DNA of 64,000 nt from Collinsella aerofaciens. Lineage in GTDB: Bacteria; Actinomycetota; Coriobacteriia; Coriobacteriales; Coriobacteriaceae. The number at the start of each line of letters is the position of its first letter. The first letter of the stretch is position 1. Under the pieces are notes generated by a model. It was not told where the DNA came from. It was given only the letters and a program-made list of their open reading frames with translations, and searched no databases. Where the stretch lies: NCBI RefSeq assembly GCF_020181355.1, contig NZ_CP084004.1, positions 992,001-1,056,000 on the forward strand, written 5' to 3'. Shown one piece after another: positions 25,529-34,166 of this stretch. The position numbers and the translations under genes are program-made.

Positions 25529-26521
25529 ATGACTACTCAGGAACAGGTTAAGGATGTCGTCTCCCAGGTTTTGGCTGACAAGGCAGACAAGGGCGGCATC
25601 AAGCGCGTCGTGTGGATTGGCGCTGGCGGATCCAACGGCGGCAACTATCCTGCCCAGTACTTTATGGAGCACGAGGCCACGCAGGTCGTGAGCTCCAGCT
25701 ACACCAGCAACGAGTTCGTGCACGCCACCCCGGCCTACGTCAACGAGAACACCCTGGCCGTCGTCGTGTCCATGCGCGGCACCAAGGAGACCATCGTTGC
25801 CGCCCAGGTCGCCAAGGACCACGGCGCCAGCACCATCGCCATCTATGTTGACGAGTCCGGCCTCACCGAGGTCTGCGACTACAAGATCCAGTACGACAGC
25901 CTGGCCGTCGATGAGTCCTGTATGGGCCGCACCAACTCCGCCGTCGTGACCATGATCGCCATGGAGCTTACGCAGCAGACCGAGGGCTATGCCGAGTACG
26001 AGACCGCTATGGCCGCCTTCGACTTGGTTGACCCCATCTATCGCAAGGCCGTCGAGTACACCCGTCCGCTCGCTGCCAAGTGGGCCGAGCAGAACGCCGA
26101 CAAGCCCTGCATCAACGTCATGGCCCAGGGCCCGCTCTTTGGTGCCGCCTACGTCTTTAGCATCTGCAACGTGCAGGAGATGCTGCAGATCGACTCCTGC
26201 ACCATCAACACCTGCGACTTCTTCCACGGCCCCTTCGAGATTCTGGACAAGCGCACCTCGCTGTTCCAGCTCATCAGTGTCGGCCGCAGCCGCTGCAACG
26301 ACGAGCGCGGCATCCGCTTCGTCAACCAGTACGGTGGCGAGCGCGTCTATCAGCTCGATGCCAAGGAGCTTGGCCTCAACGACATCAAGGACAGCGTGAG
26401 CGAATACTTCAACCACCTGATCTTTGCGCCGATCCTCAACAACGTGTATATGCGCGCGCTTTCTGCCGTCACCCACAAGGACTACATGACGCGCCGCTAC
26501 ATGTGGAAGCTGGACTACTAG
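25529..26521 (+). CDS. SIS-domain sugar-amine deglycase, FrlB-like (locus 1)
   Basis: 330 aa. Two SIS domains: first with WIGAGGSNGG and VVSMRGTKETIV, second with NVMAQGPLFGAAY. The pair of residues that are catalytic in FraB/FrlB (Glu and His 16 apart) is present as Glu217 and His233 (VQEM...FFHGPFE), and the C-terminus ends in the family's RRYMWKLDY. FrlB-type enzymes split fructoselysine 6-phosphate into glucose 6-phosphate and lysine. Codon use is strongly biased, suggesting high expression. It is a one-gene unit opposite its GntR regulator; no transporter is adjacent, so uptake must come from elsewhere. Confidence 0.85.
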   Translation: MTTQEQVKDVVSQVLADKADKGGIKRVVWIGAGGSNGGNYPAQYFMEHEATQVVSSSYTSNEFVHATPAYVNENTLAVVVSMRGTKETIVAAQVAKDHGASTIAIYVDESGLTEVCDYKIQYDSLAVDESCMGRTNSAVVTMIAMELTQQTEGYAEYETAMAAFDLVDPIYRKAVEYTRPLAAKWAEQNADKPCINVMAQGPLFGAAYVFSICNVQEMLQIDSCTINTCDFFHGPFEILDKRTSLFQLISVGRSRCNDERGIRFVNQYGGERVYQLDAKELGLNDIKDSVSEYFNHLIFAPILNNVYMRALSAVTHKDYMTRRYMWKLDY

Positions 26522-26557
26522 GGGATAGAGCGGCCTAACAGCTCGATGTCCTCATAA

Positions 26558-26622
26558 GTTGTGGTGGAATAGTTCCTGTTTGGGGGTTTGAAGCCTCTAT
26601 TTAGGAACTATTTCACCGCAAC
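26558..26622. repeat. Palindromic element (20-bp arms)
   Basis: GTTGTGGTGGAATAGTTCCT and its near-complement at 26603-26622 (18 of 20) enclose 25 bases. It lies 36 bases after the SIS stop and may serve as a transcription end or be a small mobile repeat. Confidence 0.7.
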
Positions 26623-26696
26623 CGCCCAGTAATCCGCTGGGGACGGAGGAAAACGGATCACTTTTCCGCTCGCCGATTTGTGTCTTGAAAAATGTA

Positions 26697-26714
26697 TATA
26701 ACGACTATAACGTA
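26697..26714. promoter_or_regulatory. Candidate operator/promoter of the EamA transporter
   Basis: Two tandem nine-base units, TATAACGAC and TATAACGTA, lie 39 bases upstream of the TTG start. The TATAACG core matches the sites at 27984-28002, 34115-34124 and 48104-48112. A TTGAAA at 26685 could be the -35. Confidence 0.5.
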
Positions 26715-26752
26715 GTGTGAAACATATTGGAAACAATACCGAGGAGGCTGCG

Positions 26753-27835
26753 TTGAAGAAAAGCAATCTGGGCTATGTGCTGGTGCTGATCGCCGCGCTT
26801 ATGTGGGGCAGCATCGGAATCTTTGTAAAAGGCATCTCGGCCCTGGGTGTTTCGTCTCAGAGCATGGCGGCCTTTCGCCTGTTGTCAGGTGCCGTCTTAA
26901 TGGCTCCGGTCTTGGCGTTCATGGGTTGCCAGGGAGGCGATCGTGAGGGAAAAGCATCGGGTCCCCTGGCACTGTTCAAGGCAAGTCCTAAAGAGCTTGT
27001 TCCCTGTGCGCTTCTTGGCATTATCGGCCTCGCTACCGCTAACACGCTTTATTACGAGTGTATGGGCGAGGTGGGCATGTCCACGGCCTCGGTGCTGCTC
27101 TACACCTCGCCGGTGTTTGGCGTCATGCTCGGCCGCGTGCTTTATCGCGAGGATGTGACTCCCAACAAGCTCGTTGCCATCGCTTTTAATATCGGTGGCT
27201 GTGTGCTTGCAGTGACCAATGGCGACCTTTCCGGTTTCCATTTTTCGGTTTGGGGCGTCACGTCGGGCGTGATTGCGGGCTTTTGTGGCGCGTCGCTCGC
27301 GGTGTTTAGCCGGATAGCAACCAAGACGGTCCACCCGCTGGCTGTCACGTTTTGGGGCCTTGTTTTTGGCGGTGCGGTTATGGCGGCTATCGCGGCTCCG
27401 TGGCCAGATGTCGCCGCGGCAATGTCGCCTCAGCTGCTGCTGCTGTTCCTTGGTTTTGGACTCATCCCCACAGCCGTGGCCTATGTCTTATATATGCAGG
27501 GTCTGTCCATGGGGCTCGAGACATCGAAAGTTCCCGTCGTAATGTCTTTCGAGACAGTCGTCACCGTACTGGTGGGCATTGGCATCTACGCCGAGCCCGC
27601 CGGCGCGATCAAGGTCCTGGGCATCGTGCTGGTGCTCGCGTCCATCCTGATCATGAACACCGACTTCTCCAAGCTGCGCAACAGTGTGTTTGTCGGTCAT
27701 GTTGTTGAGAGCATGACCTTTAAGCCCAACGCGTGGTGGACGGAGAAATCGCAGGACATGGATCTGTTTAAGGAGCGCACCGGCATCGCGCTGGAGCCCA
27801 CCGTGCAGGAAAGCCCCTGGTACTTTGTGCGATAG
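26753..27835 (+). CDS. EamA/DMT-family transporter (locus 2)
   Basis: 360 aa from TTG 26753, chosen because GAGGAGG lies at 26741-26747; the GTG at 26717 has no ribosome site and overlaps the likely -10 region. Ten hydrophobic segments form two EamA repeats (LIAALMWGSIGIFVKG in the first; VTFWGLVFGG to FGLIPTAVAYVLY in the second), followed by an unusual 65-residue hydrophilic C-terminal tail. DMT proteins move amino acids, amines or nucleotide sugars. It precedes the PTS operon and shares its putative operator, so it may export the amine released by deglycation; this is inference. Confidence 0.85.
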   Translation: MKKSNLGYVLVLIAALMWGSIGIFVKGISALGVSSQSMAAFRLLSGAVLMAPVLAFMGCQGGDREGKASGPLALFKASPKELVPCALLGIIGLATANTLYYECMGEVGMSTASVLLYTSPVFGVMLGRVLYREDVTPNKLVAIAFNIGGCVLAVTNGDLSGFHFSVWGVTSGVIAGFCGASLAVFSRIATKTVHPLAVTFWGLVFGGAVMAAIAAPWPDVAAAMSPQLLLLFLGFGLIPTAVAYVLYMQGLSMGLETSKVPVVMSFETVVTVLVGIGIYAEPAGAIKVLGIVLVLASILIMNTDFSKLRNSVFVGHVVESMTFKPNAWWTEKSQDMDLFKERTGIALEPTVQESPWYFVR

Positions 27836-27983
27836 AGGATTGCGCGCAGGGTCTGACCTCGGGTTATCCAGCCAGCGCCGGCCTATCCAGCCCCAACGTT
27901 TCAAGTACGTTAAACCCGTCAACGGTCGATTTTCACCCGCGAACGGTCTTTATACTAATTAGCAATATAAGCGACGTATAAGA

Positions 27984-28002
27984 CGTTATAATGACCATAA
28001 CG
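27984..28002. promoter_or_regulatory. Candidate GntR operator of the PTS operon
   Basis: CGTTAT and ATAACG form an inverted repeat with a 7-base spacer, immediately before the ribosome site AAGGAGGAGG. The decamer AGACGTTATA (27981-27990) is repeated exactly upstream of the GntR gene at 34167. Confidence 0.6.
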
Positions 28003-28018
28003 AAAAGGAGGAGGCAAG

Positions 28019-28942
28019 ATGAATCAGATCATTCTCGCATCTCATGGCGGCCTGGCCGCAGGCGCCAAAGACACGCTCGAGATGGTTCTCGGCGACGTGT
28101 CGAACGTCCACGTCGTGTCGCTTGCTCGTGACGACAAGGAGCCCATCACCAATAAGGTGGACGCTCTGATCGCCACGTTCAACGCGGACGACACCGTCTA
28201 TGTGCTGACCGATATGCTCGGCAGCTCGGTCAACAACAGCATGGTCGAGCTTTCCAAGAACGGCACGAAGTTCACGGTTGTCAGCGGTTTCAACATTCCG
28301 CTGGCACTGACGCTCGCTATGAGCCCCGTCCCCATCAAGGGCGCCGAGCTCGCGGCCCTCATCAACGAGGCCCGTACCGGCCTGACCAACCCCAACGCAC
28401 CGGTCGAGGCCGCTGCGGCTCCCGCCAAGAAGGCCAAGGCGTCCCGTCACAGCTCCGGTCCCGCCAAGATCGTCCTCGCACGTCTTGACTACCGTCTGCT
28501 GCACGGCCAGGTCGTCTTTACCTGGACCACCAAGGTTCAGGCCGAGCGCATCATCGTCGTCGACAACGCTGCCGCCAACGATGACATCAAGAAGGGCGCT
28601 CTTAAGCTGGCCAAGCCCCAGGGCGTGCGCCTGAACGTCTTCACCGTCGAGCGTGCCCTCGCCAAGATGGACAAGCTCAACACCCTCGGCGAGCGCGTCA
28701 TGTTTGTCTTTGGCAACACTGCCGAGATGCTGCAGTTCTGCCAGGGTTACAAGCTCGACGCCATCAACCTGGGCGCCACCGCCAACCACGACGGTGCCGA
28801 TCAGATTGGCGGCAAGGACAGCTCCGTCTTCTTCGACGCCACCCAGAAGGCCGACGTCAACCAGCTGCTCGACATGGGCATTAAGCTCTACGTCCAGCAG
28901 ACCCCTACGTATCAGAGCGTCGACATCGACGCCAAGCTGTAA
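28019..28942 (+). CDS. Mannose-family PTS EIIA-EIIB fusion (locus 2)
   Basis: 307 aa. EIIA-Man domain (1-about 125) with phospho-acceptor His9 in ILASHGGLA; an Ala/Pro/Lys linker (about 125-147); then an EIIB domain with His162 in RLDYRLLHGQV. It receives phosphate from HPr and passes it through IIC/IID to the incoming sugar. The ribosome site is AAAAGGAGGAGG. The operon continues with IIC (36-bp gap), IID and an SIS deglycase, the same gene set as the glucoselysine/fructoselysine (gfr-type) PTS loci of enterobacteria. Codon bias is strong. Confidence 0.93.
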   Translation: MNQIILASHGGLAAGAKDTLEMVLGDVSNVHVVSLARDDKEPITNKVDALIATFNADDTVYVLTDMLGSSVNNSMVELSKNGTKFTVVSGFNIPLALTLAMSPVPIKGAELAALINEARTGLTNPNAPVEAAAAPAKKAKASRHSSGPAKIVLARLDYRLLHGQVVFTWTTKVQAERIIVVDNAAANDDIKKGALKLAKPQGVRLNVFTVERALAKMDKLNTLGERVMFVFGNTAEMLQFCQGYKLDAINLGATANHDGADQIGGKDSSVFFDATQKADVNQLLDMGIKLYVQQTPTYQSVDIDAKL

Positions 28943-28978
28943 TCAACCAGGCTTTTGCCTGACTGAAAGGAGAAGGGT

Positions 28979-29773
28979 ATGAATACGTTCATCAGTGCGG
29001 TGCTCGTCGGCCTCGTCGGCGTGTTCTGCATGTGGGACTCCCGCCTGCTCGGTCGTCTTAACTTCGAGCAGCCCCTCGTTGGCGCTACGCTCGTCGGTCT
29101 GCTGCTGGGCGATGTGCCCACCGGTCTTGCCGTCGGTGCCGCCGTCGAGCTCGTGTCCATGGGCCTGGTGCAGGTCGGCGCCGCCGTTCCGCCCGATATG
29201 GTCCTGGGCGGCATCGTGGCCGCTGCCTTTGCGTGCCTGACCGATGCTTCCGCCGAGACCGCCATGACGATCGCCATCCCGGTCGCCGTCCTGGGTCAGC
29301 TCCTCGGCATCGTGTTCCGTTCCATCATCGCCGTCCTCACCCATGTGGCAGATAACGCGATTGATAACGGAAAGTTCAAGACCGCCTACCGTATGCACAT
29401 CTGCGCCGGCTCCGGTTTGTACGCCATCATGTACTTCCTGCCGATCTTCCTCGCCGTCTTTGTTGGCACCGACCTGGTTCAGGCCATCGTCAACATGGTT
29501 CCCGAGTGGCTGTCCACTGGTCTTAACGTTTCGACCAAGATCATGACCGCCTACGGCTTGGCCCTGCTGCTCACCATGATGATCAAGAAGGGTATGACTC
29601 CGTTCCTGTTCATCGGTTTCCTGCTCGCCGCTTACCTCAACCTGTCCGTCATCGCGGTCGCTCTGATCGGTGTGTGCCTGGCTGTCGTCTTCATGGGCTT
29701 CAAGTTCAACGGTTCCCATGCAGCCGCCGGTGTCGATTCCGACTACGATCCGCTCGAAGACGACGAAGACTAA
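28979..29773 (+). CDS. Mannose-family PTS IIC component (locus 2)
   Basis: 264 aa, AAGGAGAAGG upstream. Hydrophobic throughout, with the IIC-Man hallmarks GRLNFEQPLVGATLVGLLLGD (in two parts) and VQVGAAVPPDMVLGGIVA; the C-terminal tail is acidic (DPLEDDED). With IID it forms the membrane channel. It serves as the intact comparison for the interrupted IIC at 49273: the C-terminal segment FLFIGFLLAAYLNL has a counterpart beyond the stop codon there. Confidence 0.94.
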   Translation: MNTFISAVLVGLVGVFCMWDSRLLGRLNFEQPLVGATLVGLLLGDVPTGLAVGAAVELVSMGLVQVGAAVPPDMVLGGIVAAAFACLTDASAETAMTIAIPVAVLGQLLGIVFRSIIAVLTHVADNAIDNGKFKTAYRMHICAGSGLYAIMYFLPIFLAVFVGTDLVQAIVNMVPEWLSTGLNVSTKIMTAYGLALLLTMMIKKGMTPFLFIGFLLAAYLNLSVIAVALIGVCLAVVFMGFKFNGSHAAAGVDSDYDPLEDDED

Positions 29774-29786
29774 GGAGGAACACACT

Positions 29787-30620
29787 ATGGCAACCGCAAC
29801 CAAGGACGTGTCCCTGAACAAGAAGGTCAGCCAGTTCTTCTGGCGCTCCTGGGCCATCCAGGCCTCTTGGAACTACGAGCGTCAGATGAACATGGGCTTC
29901 CTCTACGGTATGGTTCCCACGCTCGATCGCCTCTATCCGGACGAGTCCGACCCCAAGCAGCTTGCTGCTAAGAAAGAGGCTTACCACCGTCACATGGCGT
30001 TCTACAACTGCACCCCGCAGACGAGCGCTTTCATCCTGGGCCTCGCCGCCTCCATGGAGGAGGAGTACGCCAAGGATCCCGAGAACTTCAACCCCGATTC
30101 GATTAACGCGGTCAAGACCTCCCTTATGGGCCCGCTTTCCGGCATCGGTGACTCCTTCTTCCAGGGCACCATCCGCGTTATCGCCTTTGGCTTGGGCGTT
30201 CAGCTGGCTCAGCAGGGCTCCATCATGGGCCCGATCCTGGCCCTTCTCATCTCCATCGTCCCCTCCGTGCTGATTACTTGGTTCGCAGCCAAGATGGGCT
30301 ATCAGGGCGGCCACGAGTACCTGAGCAAGCTTCAGGGCGGCGACCTCATGGAGAAGCTCATGTATGTCTGCGGCATCGTGGGTCTTATGTCCGTGGGCGG
30401 CATGATCGCTACGCTGATCGGCGCCACCACCCCGCTGCAGTTCGCTGAGGGCACCGTCGTGATCCAGGACATCCTGGACGGCATGATGCCCCAGATGATC
30501 TCCCTCGGCCTCACTGGCCTTATGTACTGGCTCATCAAGAAGAACGTCAACACCGGTTGGCTTCTCGTGATCGCCATTGTGGGCGGCATCGCCCTCTCCG
30601 CGGTCGGCATCCTGGCTTAG
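29787..30620 (+). CDS. Mannose-family PTS IID component (locus 2)
   Basis: 277 aa from ATG 29787, 13 bp after IIC, with AAGGAGG. The IID-Man family signatures are WRSWAIQASWNYERQMNMGFLY (in two parts), MGPLSGIGDSFFQGTIRV and the C-terminal membrane helix. It partners IIC in transport. A hairpin lies 35 bases after its stop, between it and the SIS gene, which may set a lower or differently processed level for the downstream gene. Confidence 0.94.
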   Translation: MATATKDVSLNKKVSQFFWRSWAIQASWNYERQMNMGFLYGMVPTLDRLYPDESDPKQLAAKKEAYHRHMAFYNCTPQTSAFILGLAASMEEEYAKDPENFNPDSINAVKTSLMGPLSGIGDSFFQGTIRVIAFGLGVQLAQQGSIMGPILALLISIVPSVLITWFAAKMGYQGGHEYLSKLQGGDLMEKLMYVCGIVGLMSVGGMIATLIGATTPLQFAEGTVVIQDILDGMMPQMISLGLTGLMYWLIKKNVNTGWLLVIAIVGGIALSAVGILA

Positions 30621-30654
30621 TCGCGACTAAGCGCCTAACCGCTTTCCCCCGGGG

Positions 30655-30685
30655 GCCTGCCTGGCATCCCATACCCCAGGCAGGC
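30655..30685 (+). terminator. Hairpin between IID and the deglycase gene
   Basis: GCCTGCCTGG and CCAGGCAGGC pair across CATCCCATACC. The T run is weak (TTCC), so it is more likely an attenuating or mRNA-stabilising hairpin than a full stop. A second imperfect palindrome (TGCGACAA...TTTGTCGCA) follows at 30700-30730. Confidence 0.4.
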
Positions 30686-30819
30686 TTCCATCCCCAACAT
30701 GCGACAATGGGACAGTCCCTTTGTCGCATCCTCAACGGGCCGGCGACTCGGTCCAAATCACGGTAACCCTGCGAGCGCCCGGCAATGTGGCGCCGCAAAA
30801 ATTGAAAGGAATGTGTCAG

Positions 30820-31803
30820 ATGTACGAGATCGACCTTAACCTCCCTAAGCAGATCGTCGCTGACGTCCTGTCCAACCACGAGATCCACAGCGTCGCTTTC
30901 GTCGGCTGCGGCGCCTCCATGTCCGACCTTTACCCCGCCAAGTACTTCCTGGCCAACAACACGGACAAGCTGAACGTTCAGATCTTCACTGCTAACGAGT
31001 TCAACTACGACACGCCTTCCTGGGTCAACGAGCACACCTTCGTGATCACCTGCTCCCTCGGTGGCTCCACGCCCGAGACCGTCGAGGCCAACAAGACCGC
31101 CAAGAAGCACAACTGCCCGGTCGTCTCCCTCACCAACAAGGCTGGCTCCGCTCTGACCGTCGACGCTGACTACGTCATCGTTCACGGCTTCCACGCCAAC
31201 TTCGCTGCCAAGTGCGAGAAGCCCGGCTACGCCATCGCTCTTGCTGTCGAGATCCTTCAGCAGACCGAGGGCTATGACCACTACGAGGACATGATCACCG
31301 GCCTCACCAACGTCTTTGAGCTCTGCGAGAACGCTGCTCAGTCCTGCAAGAAGCTCGCCAAGAAGTTCGCCGAGGACTTCAAGGACGACAAGATGATCTA
31401 CTTCATGGCTTCCGGTGCCTCCGAGAAGATGGCTTATTCTCACGCCGCCTTCCTGTTCACCGAGATGCAGTGGATCGACGCCGCCGCCTACAACACCGGT
31501 GAGTACTTCCACGGCCCGTTCGAGGTTTCCACCGAGGGTAAGCCCTACGTCTTCTTCATGTCCGATGGCGCTACCCGTCCGATGGACGCCCGCGCCCTCA
31601 CCTTCCTTAAGCGCATGGGCGCCAAGGTCGCTCTGATCGACTCCAAGGACTACGGCCTGGCTGACGCCGTGCCCGCGAGCGTCGTCACCTACTTCAACCC
31701 GCTGCTGCACCTCGCCGTTATGCGCGAGTACGGCAACCAGATCGCCGAGGCCCGTCAGCACCCGCTGACCATGCGTCGCTACATGTGGAAGCTTTCCTAC
31801 TAA
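30820..31803 (+). CDS. SIS-domain sugar-amine deglycase, FrlB/GfrF-like (locus 2)
   Basis: 327 aa from ATG 30820 (GAAAGGA nine bases upstream; ATG 30811 is too close to that site). Two SIS domains (FVGCGASMSDL with CSLGGSTPETV; FMASGASEKMA). The catalytic pair of the FraB/FrlB family is Glu215 and His231 (FTEMQW...YFHGPFE), and the end is RRYMWKLSY. Being last in a mannose-PTS operon is the gfr-type arrangement, so the substrate is likely a phosphorylated glycated amine. Codon bias indicates high expression. A strong terminator follows. Confidence 0.88.
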   Translation: MYEIDLNLPKQIVADVLSNHEIHSVAFVGCGASMSDLYPAKYFLANNTDKLNVQIFTANEFNYDTPSWVNEHTFVITCSLGGSTPETVEANKTAKKHNCPVVSLTNKAGSALTVDADYVIVHGFHANFAAKCEKPGYAIALAVEILQQTEGYDHYEDMITGLTNVFELCENAAQSCKKLAKKFAEDFKDDKMIYFMASGASEKMAYSHAAFLFTEMQWIDAAAYNTGEYFHGPFEVSTEGKPYVFFMSDGATRPMDARALTFLKRMGAKVALIDSKDYGLADAVPASVVTYFNPLLHLAVMREYGNQIAEARQHPLTMRRYMWKLSY

Positions 31804-31836
31804 TCACAAGTAAGTAGACCTTACGGGTTGATTGAG

Positions 31837-31869
31837 AGGGGATGGGGTTTGCGCCCTGTCCCCTTTTTT
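31837..31869 (+). terminator. Intrinsic terminator of the PTS operon
   Basis: AGGGGATGGGG and CCCTGTCCCCT form a stem followed by TTTTTT. Confidence 0.85.
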
Positions 31870-31905
31870 GCTCTGGGGAGGGCGTGTCTGCCGCGTCATA
31901 AAACC

Positions 31906-31949
31906 CCAGATAAAACCTACCAAAATAAACCTGTCCCTTTTTGGCAGGT
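31906..31949. repeat. Dispersed repeat R1, copy c
   Basis: CCCCAGATAAAACCTACC, then AAACCTGTCCCTTTTTGGCAGG. Its edge abuts the ribosome site of the HAD gene, so the element forms that gene's 5' leader. Confidence 0.85.
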
Positions 31950-31963
31950 GGGAGGAGATGCGT

Positions 31964-32593
31964 ATGATCAAGGCGGTGCTGTTTGATATGGACGGCGTGC
32001 TGGTCGATACCGAGTGGTTCTACAACCGTCGTCGCGTGGCGTTTATGGAAGAGAAGGGGTTCCACTTTGACGAGATTCCCGATCTTTCGGGGTCTAACGA
32101 GCCTGCCATTTGGGAGGCGCTGGTGCCCGACGATATTGAGCTGCGTGAGCGTCTGCGCGTGGAGTACAAGCAGGTCTACAGCCCGGACCATCCCGTTCCG
32201 TATACCGAGCTGCTCAACGAGCAGACGGGGCCGGTGATGCGTGAGCTGCACGAGCGCGGCGTGAAGTGCGCCATCGCGAGCTCGTCCTATCGCGAGCTCA
32301 TTGACGAGCTGGTGGAAATTGCCGGTATCGCCGACGTGCTGGACTACACCATCAGCGGCCACGAGTGCAGTGCGTTTAAGCCCGACCCCGAGATCTACCT
32401 GCGTGCCATGGAGGCGCTGGGGGTGGAGCCTGCCGAGTGCCTGGTTATCGAGGACTCGCCTTTGGGCATCGAGGCCGGCAAGCGCTCCGGCGCCCGAGTC
32501 CTGGCGCTGCGTCCGCACGAGGGCGTCAACCTGGACCAGTCCGCCGCCGACGTCGTCATCGACAACCTGACCGACATTTTGGCCGCTCTGTAG
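31964..32593 (+). CDS. HAD-family phosphatase/phosphomutase (beta-PGM-like)
   Basis: 209 aa from ATG 31964; ATG 31958 is only one base beyond the GGGAGGAG at 31949-31956. HAD motifs: I LFDMDGVLVDTE (nucleophile Asp and acid Asp), II ASSSYRE, III Lys in FKPDPEIYL, IV VIEDSPLGIEAG. The cap is of the small helical C1 type, as in beta-phosphoglucomutase and sugar phosphatases. It lies after the deglycase operon, separated by a terminator and an R1 repeat, so it has its own or read-through expression. It may process hexose phosphates from deglycation, but this is inference. Confidence 0.88.
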   Translation: MIKAVLFDMDGVLVDTEWFYNRRRVAFMEEKGFHFDEIPDLSGSNEPAIWEALVPDDIELRERLRVEYKQVYSPDHPVPYTELLNEQTGPVMRELHERGVKCAIASSSYRELIDELVEIAGIADVLDYTISGHECSAFKPDPEIYLRAMEALGVEPAECLVIEDSPLGIEAGKRSGARVLALRPHEGVNLDQSAADVVIDNLTDILAAL

Positions 32594-32679
32594 TGTCAAT
32601 CCACCGCGAGAAGCACTGGTTCACGCGTCATTTGCGCTTAATTTGGCATCAATTTAGATCCGTTTGGCTTCGATTCGGG

Positions 32680-32803
32680 CTAAGTGAGTAGACTTTTTGG
32701 CGCAGGCCGAGCACAAAGCGTTTCTGACTTAGTAAAACCGCAGGTCACAGAGGTGGCTGTTATTGGCTGTGCTCGGGAGGTCGCGAAAAGTCTACTCACT
32801 TAG
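32680..32803. repeat. MITE-like element M1, copy 2 (124 bp)
   Basis: Same ends (CTAAGTGAGTAGACTTTT) and internal AAAACCGCAGGTCACAGAG as the copy at 24327. The 345-bp gap between the HAD and YitT genes otherwise holds no gene. Confidence 0.88.
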
Positions 32804-32939
32804 AATTTGGGCCTTTGGTTGTGGGGTCACCGGTCCCGTTTTGGTTGTCGAGAGCGGGTGAATTGAGGCGCCCTCTGTCGCTCCATGCTACAATCGCCGA
32901 CATGCCCCACAACTACATCTGCCTTCGAAGGGAGCCTAC

Positions 32940-33947
32940 GTGGCGAACGCCATCGATCAGCTCACGGACCGCGTGCTCGTGCTCGGCCGCCTTACCATCG
33001 TCCGCCGCGCTATTACCGCTGTGGCGGTCACCATTTCTGCCGTTCTCCAGACATTTCTGATCCAGGCGTTCATTCGGCCCGCCGACTTGCTTCCGAGCGG
33101 CCTTACCGGCGTCGCGGTCCTGCTCGATCGCGTTACCTCGCTCGGCGGCGTTCATATCGACATCTCGCTCGGCATGCTCGCGCTCAACATCCCCGTGGCG
33201 CTCCTATGCTGGAGCGGCATTAGCAAGCGCTTCGTCATCTTCTCGATGATGCAGGTTGCGCTCTCGTCGCTGTTCCTCAACATCTTTCACTTCGCACCGT
33301 TTTTGGGCGACAAGATCATGCTTATCATTTTTGGCGGCGTGGTCTCGGGCCTGGGCGCTGCCATTGCGCTTAAGTCCGGCGCATCCACCGGCGGTACCGA
33401 CTTTATCGCGCTGTGGGTTTCCAACCACACGGGCAAGACCATTTGGGGCGTCATCTTTGGTTTTAACTGCTTTATCCTGGCGATCTTTGGTTTTATGTTT
33501 GGCTGGGACAACGCAGCGTATTCCATCGTGTTCCAGTTTATTTCGACCAAGACCATCGACAGCTTCTACCGCCGCTATGACCGCGTGACGCTGCAGATCA
33601 CGACGCGCAAGGCCGACGAGGTCATGACCGCCTATATCGACCATTTTCAGCACGGCATTAGCTGCGCCGAGGTCATCGGCGGATACAGCCGCGAAAAGAT
33701 GTACCTGCTGCACGCCGTTGTCTCGACCTACGAGAGTCAGGACATTATCAAGCTGGTGTGCGACATTGATCCCGGCGCCGTGATCAATGTGTTCCACACG
33801 CTCAACTTTGTGGGCGGCTGGTGGGGCGGTCATGTCGACGAGCCCATGCCCACGGCCGTACCCGATCCCGACAAGCCCGCGCGCATGGCCAGTAGGCAGG
33901 CGCGCCTCATCGAGCAGGACAGCCTGCAGCAGGACGACGGCAAGTAG
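32940..33947 (+). CDS. YitT-family membrane protein (DUF161/DUF2179)
   Basis: 335 aa from GTG 32940 (GAAGGGA upstream). Five or six transmembrane segments with the family motifs FIRPADLLPSGLTGVAVLL and KSGASTGGTDFIAL, then a cytoplasmic DUF2179 domain (about 225-300, with VTLQITTRKADEV and FVGGWWGG near the end of the domain) and a hydrophilic tail. The family is widespread in Firmicutes and Actinobacteria; the function is unsettled. A terminator follows at once. Confidence 0.88.
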   Translation: MANAIDQLTDRVLVLGRLTIVRRAITAVAVTISAVLQTFLIQAFIRPADLLPSGLTGVAVLLDRVTSLGGVHIDISLGMLALNIPVALLCWSGISKRFVIFSMMQVALSSLFLNIFHFAPFLGDKIMLIIFGGVVSGLGAAIALKSGASTGGTDFIALWVSNHTGKTIWGVIFGFNCFILAIFGFMFGWDNAAYSIVFQFISTKTIDSFYRRYDRVTLQITTRKADEVMTAYIDHFQHGISCAEVIGGYSREKMYLLHAVVSTYESQDIIKLVCDIDPGAVINVFHTLNFVGGWWGGHVDEPMPTAVPDPDKPARMASRQARLIEQDSLQQDDGK

Positions 33948-33988
33948 GGTTGTGGCATTTTGCCGGTCAAGCGCAGCCCATCCGTATG

Positions 33989-34025
33989 AGCCACTCGAAA
34001 GCCTCGCTGCTTTCGAGTGGCTTTC
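33989..34025 (+). terminator. Intrinsic terminator after the YitT gene
   Basis: GCCACTCGAAAGC and GCTTTCGAGTGGC form a 13-bp stem, with TTTCG after it. Confidence 0.8.
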
Positions 34026-34029
34026 GTTT

Positions 34030-34075
34030 GCCCAGATAAAACCTACCAAAATGAAGCTGTCGCTTTTTGGTAGGG
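34030..34075. repeat. Dispersed repeat R1, copy d
   Basis: CCCAGATAAAACCTACCAAA then CGCTTTTTGGTAGG. Here both arms differ from other copies in a paired way (CCTACC with GGTAGG), keeping the hairpin. Confidence 0.85.
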
Positions 34076-34114
34076 AGGGTGTATCGTTTTATCAATATGA
34101 GGTAACATGAAACT

Positions 34115-34130
34115 AGACGTTATATACGTA
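34115..34130. promoter_or_regulatory. Candidate operator of the GntR gene
   Basis: AGACGTTATATACGTA contains a near-palindrome (ACGT-TATAT-ACGT) and the decamer AGACGTTATA also found at 27981-27990 before the PTS operon. Confidence 0.55.
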
Positions 34131-34166
34131 TTAGTTATTTCGATATTTCGATAAGAGTGATCAGAT

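Noticed and set aside
30700-30730. TGCGACAA...TTTGTCGCA palindrome as an operator
   Set aside because: It lies between IID and the deglycase gene inside an operon, is imperfect, and has no second copy, so no role can be assigned.
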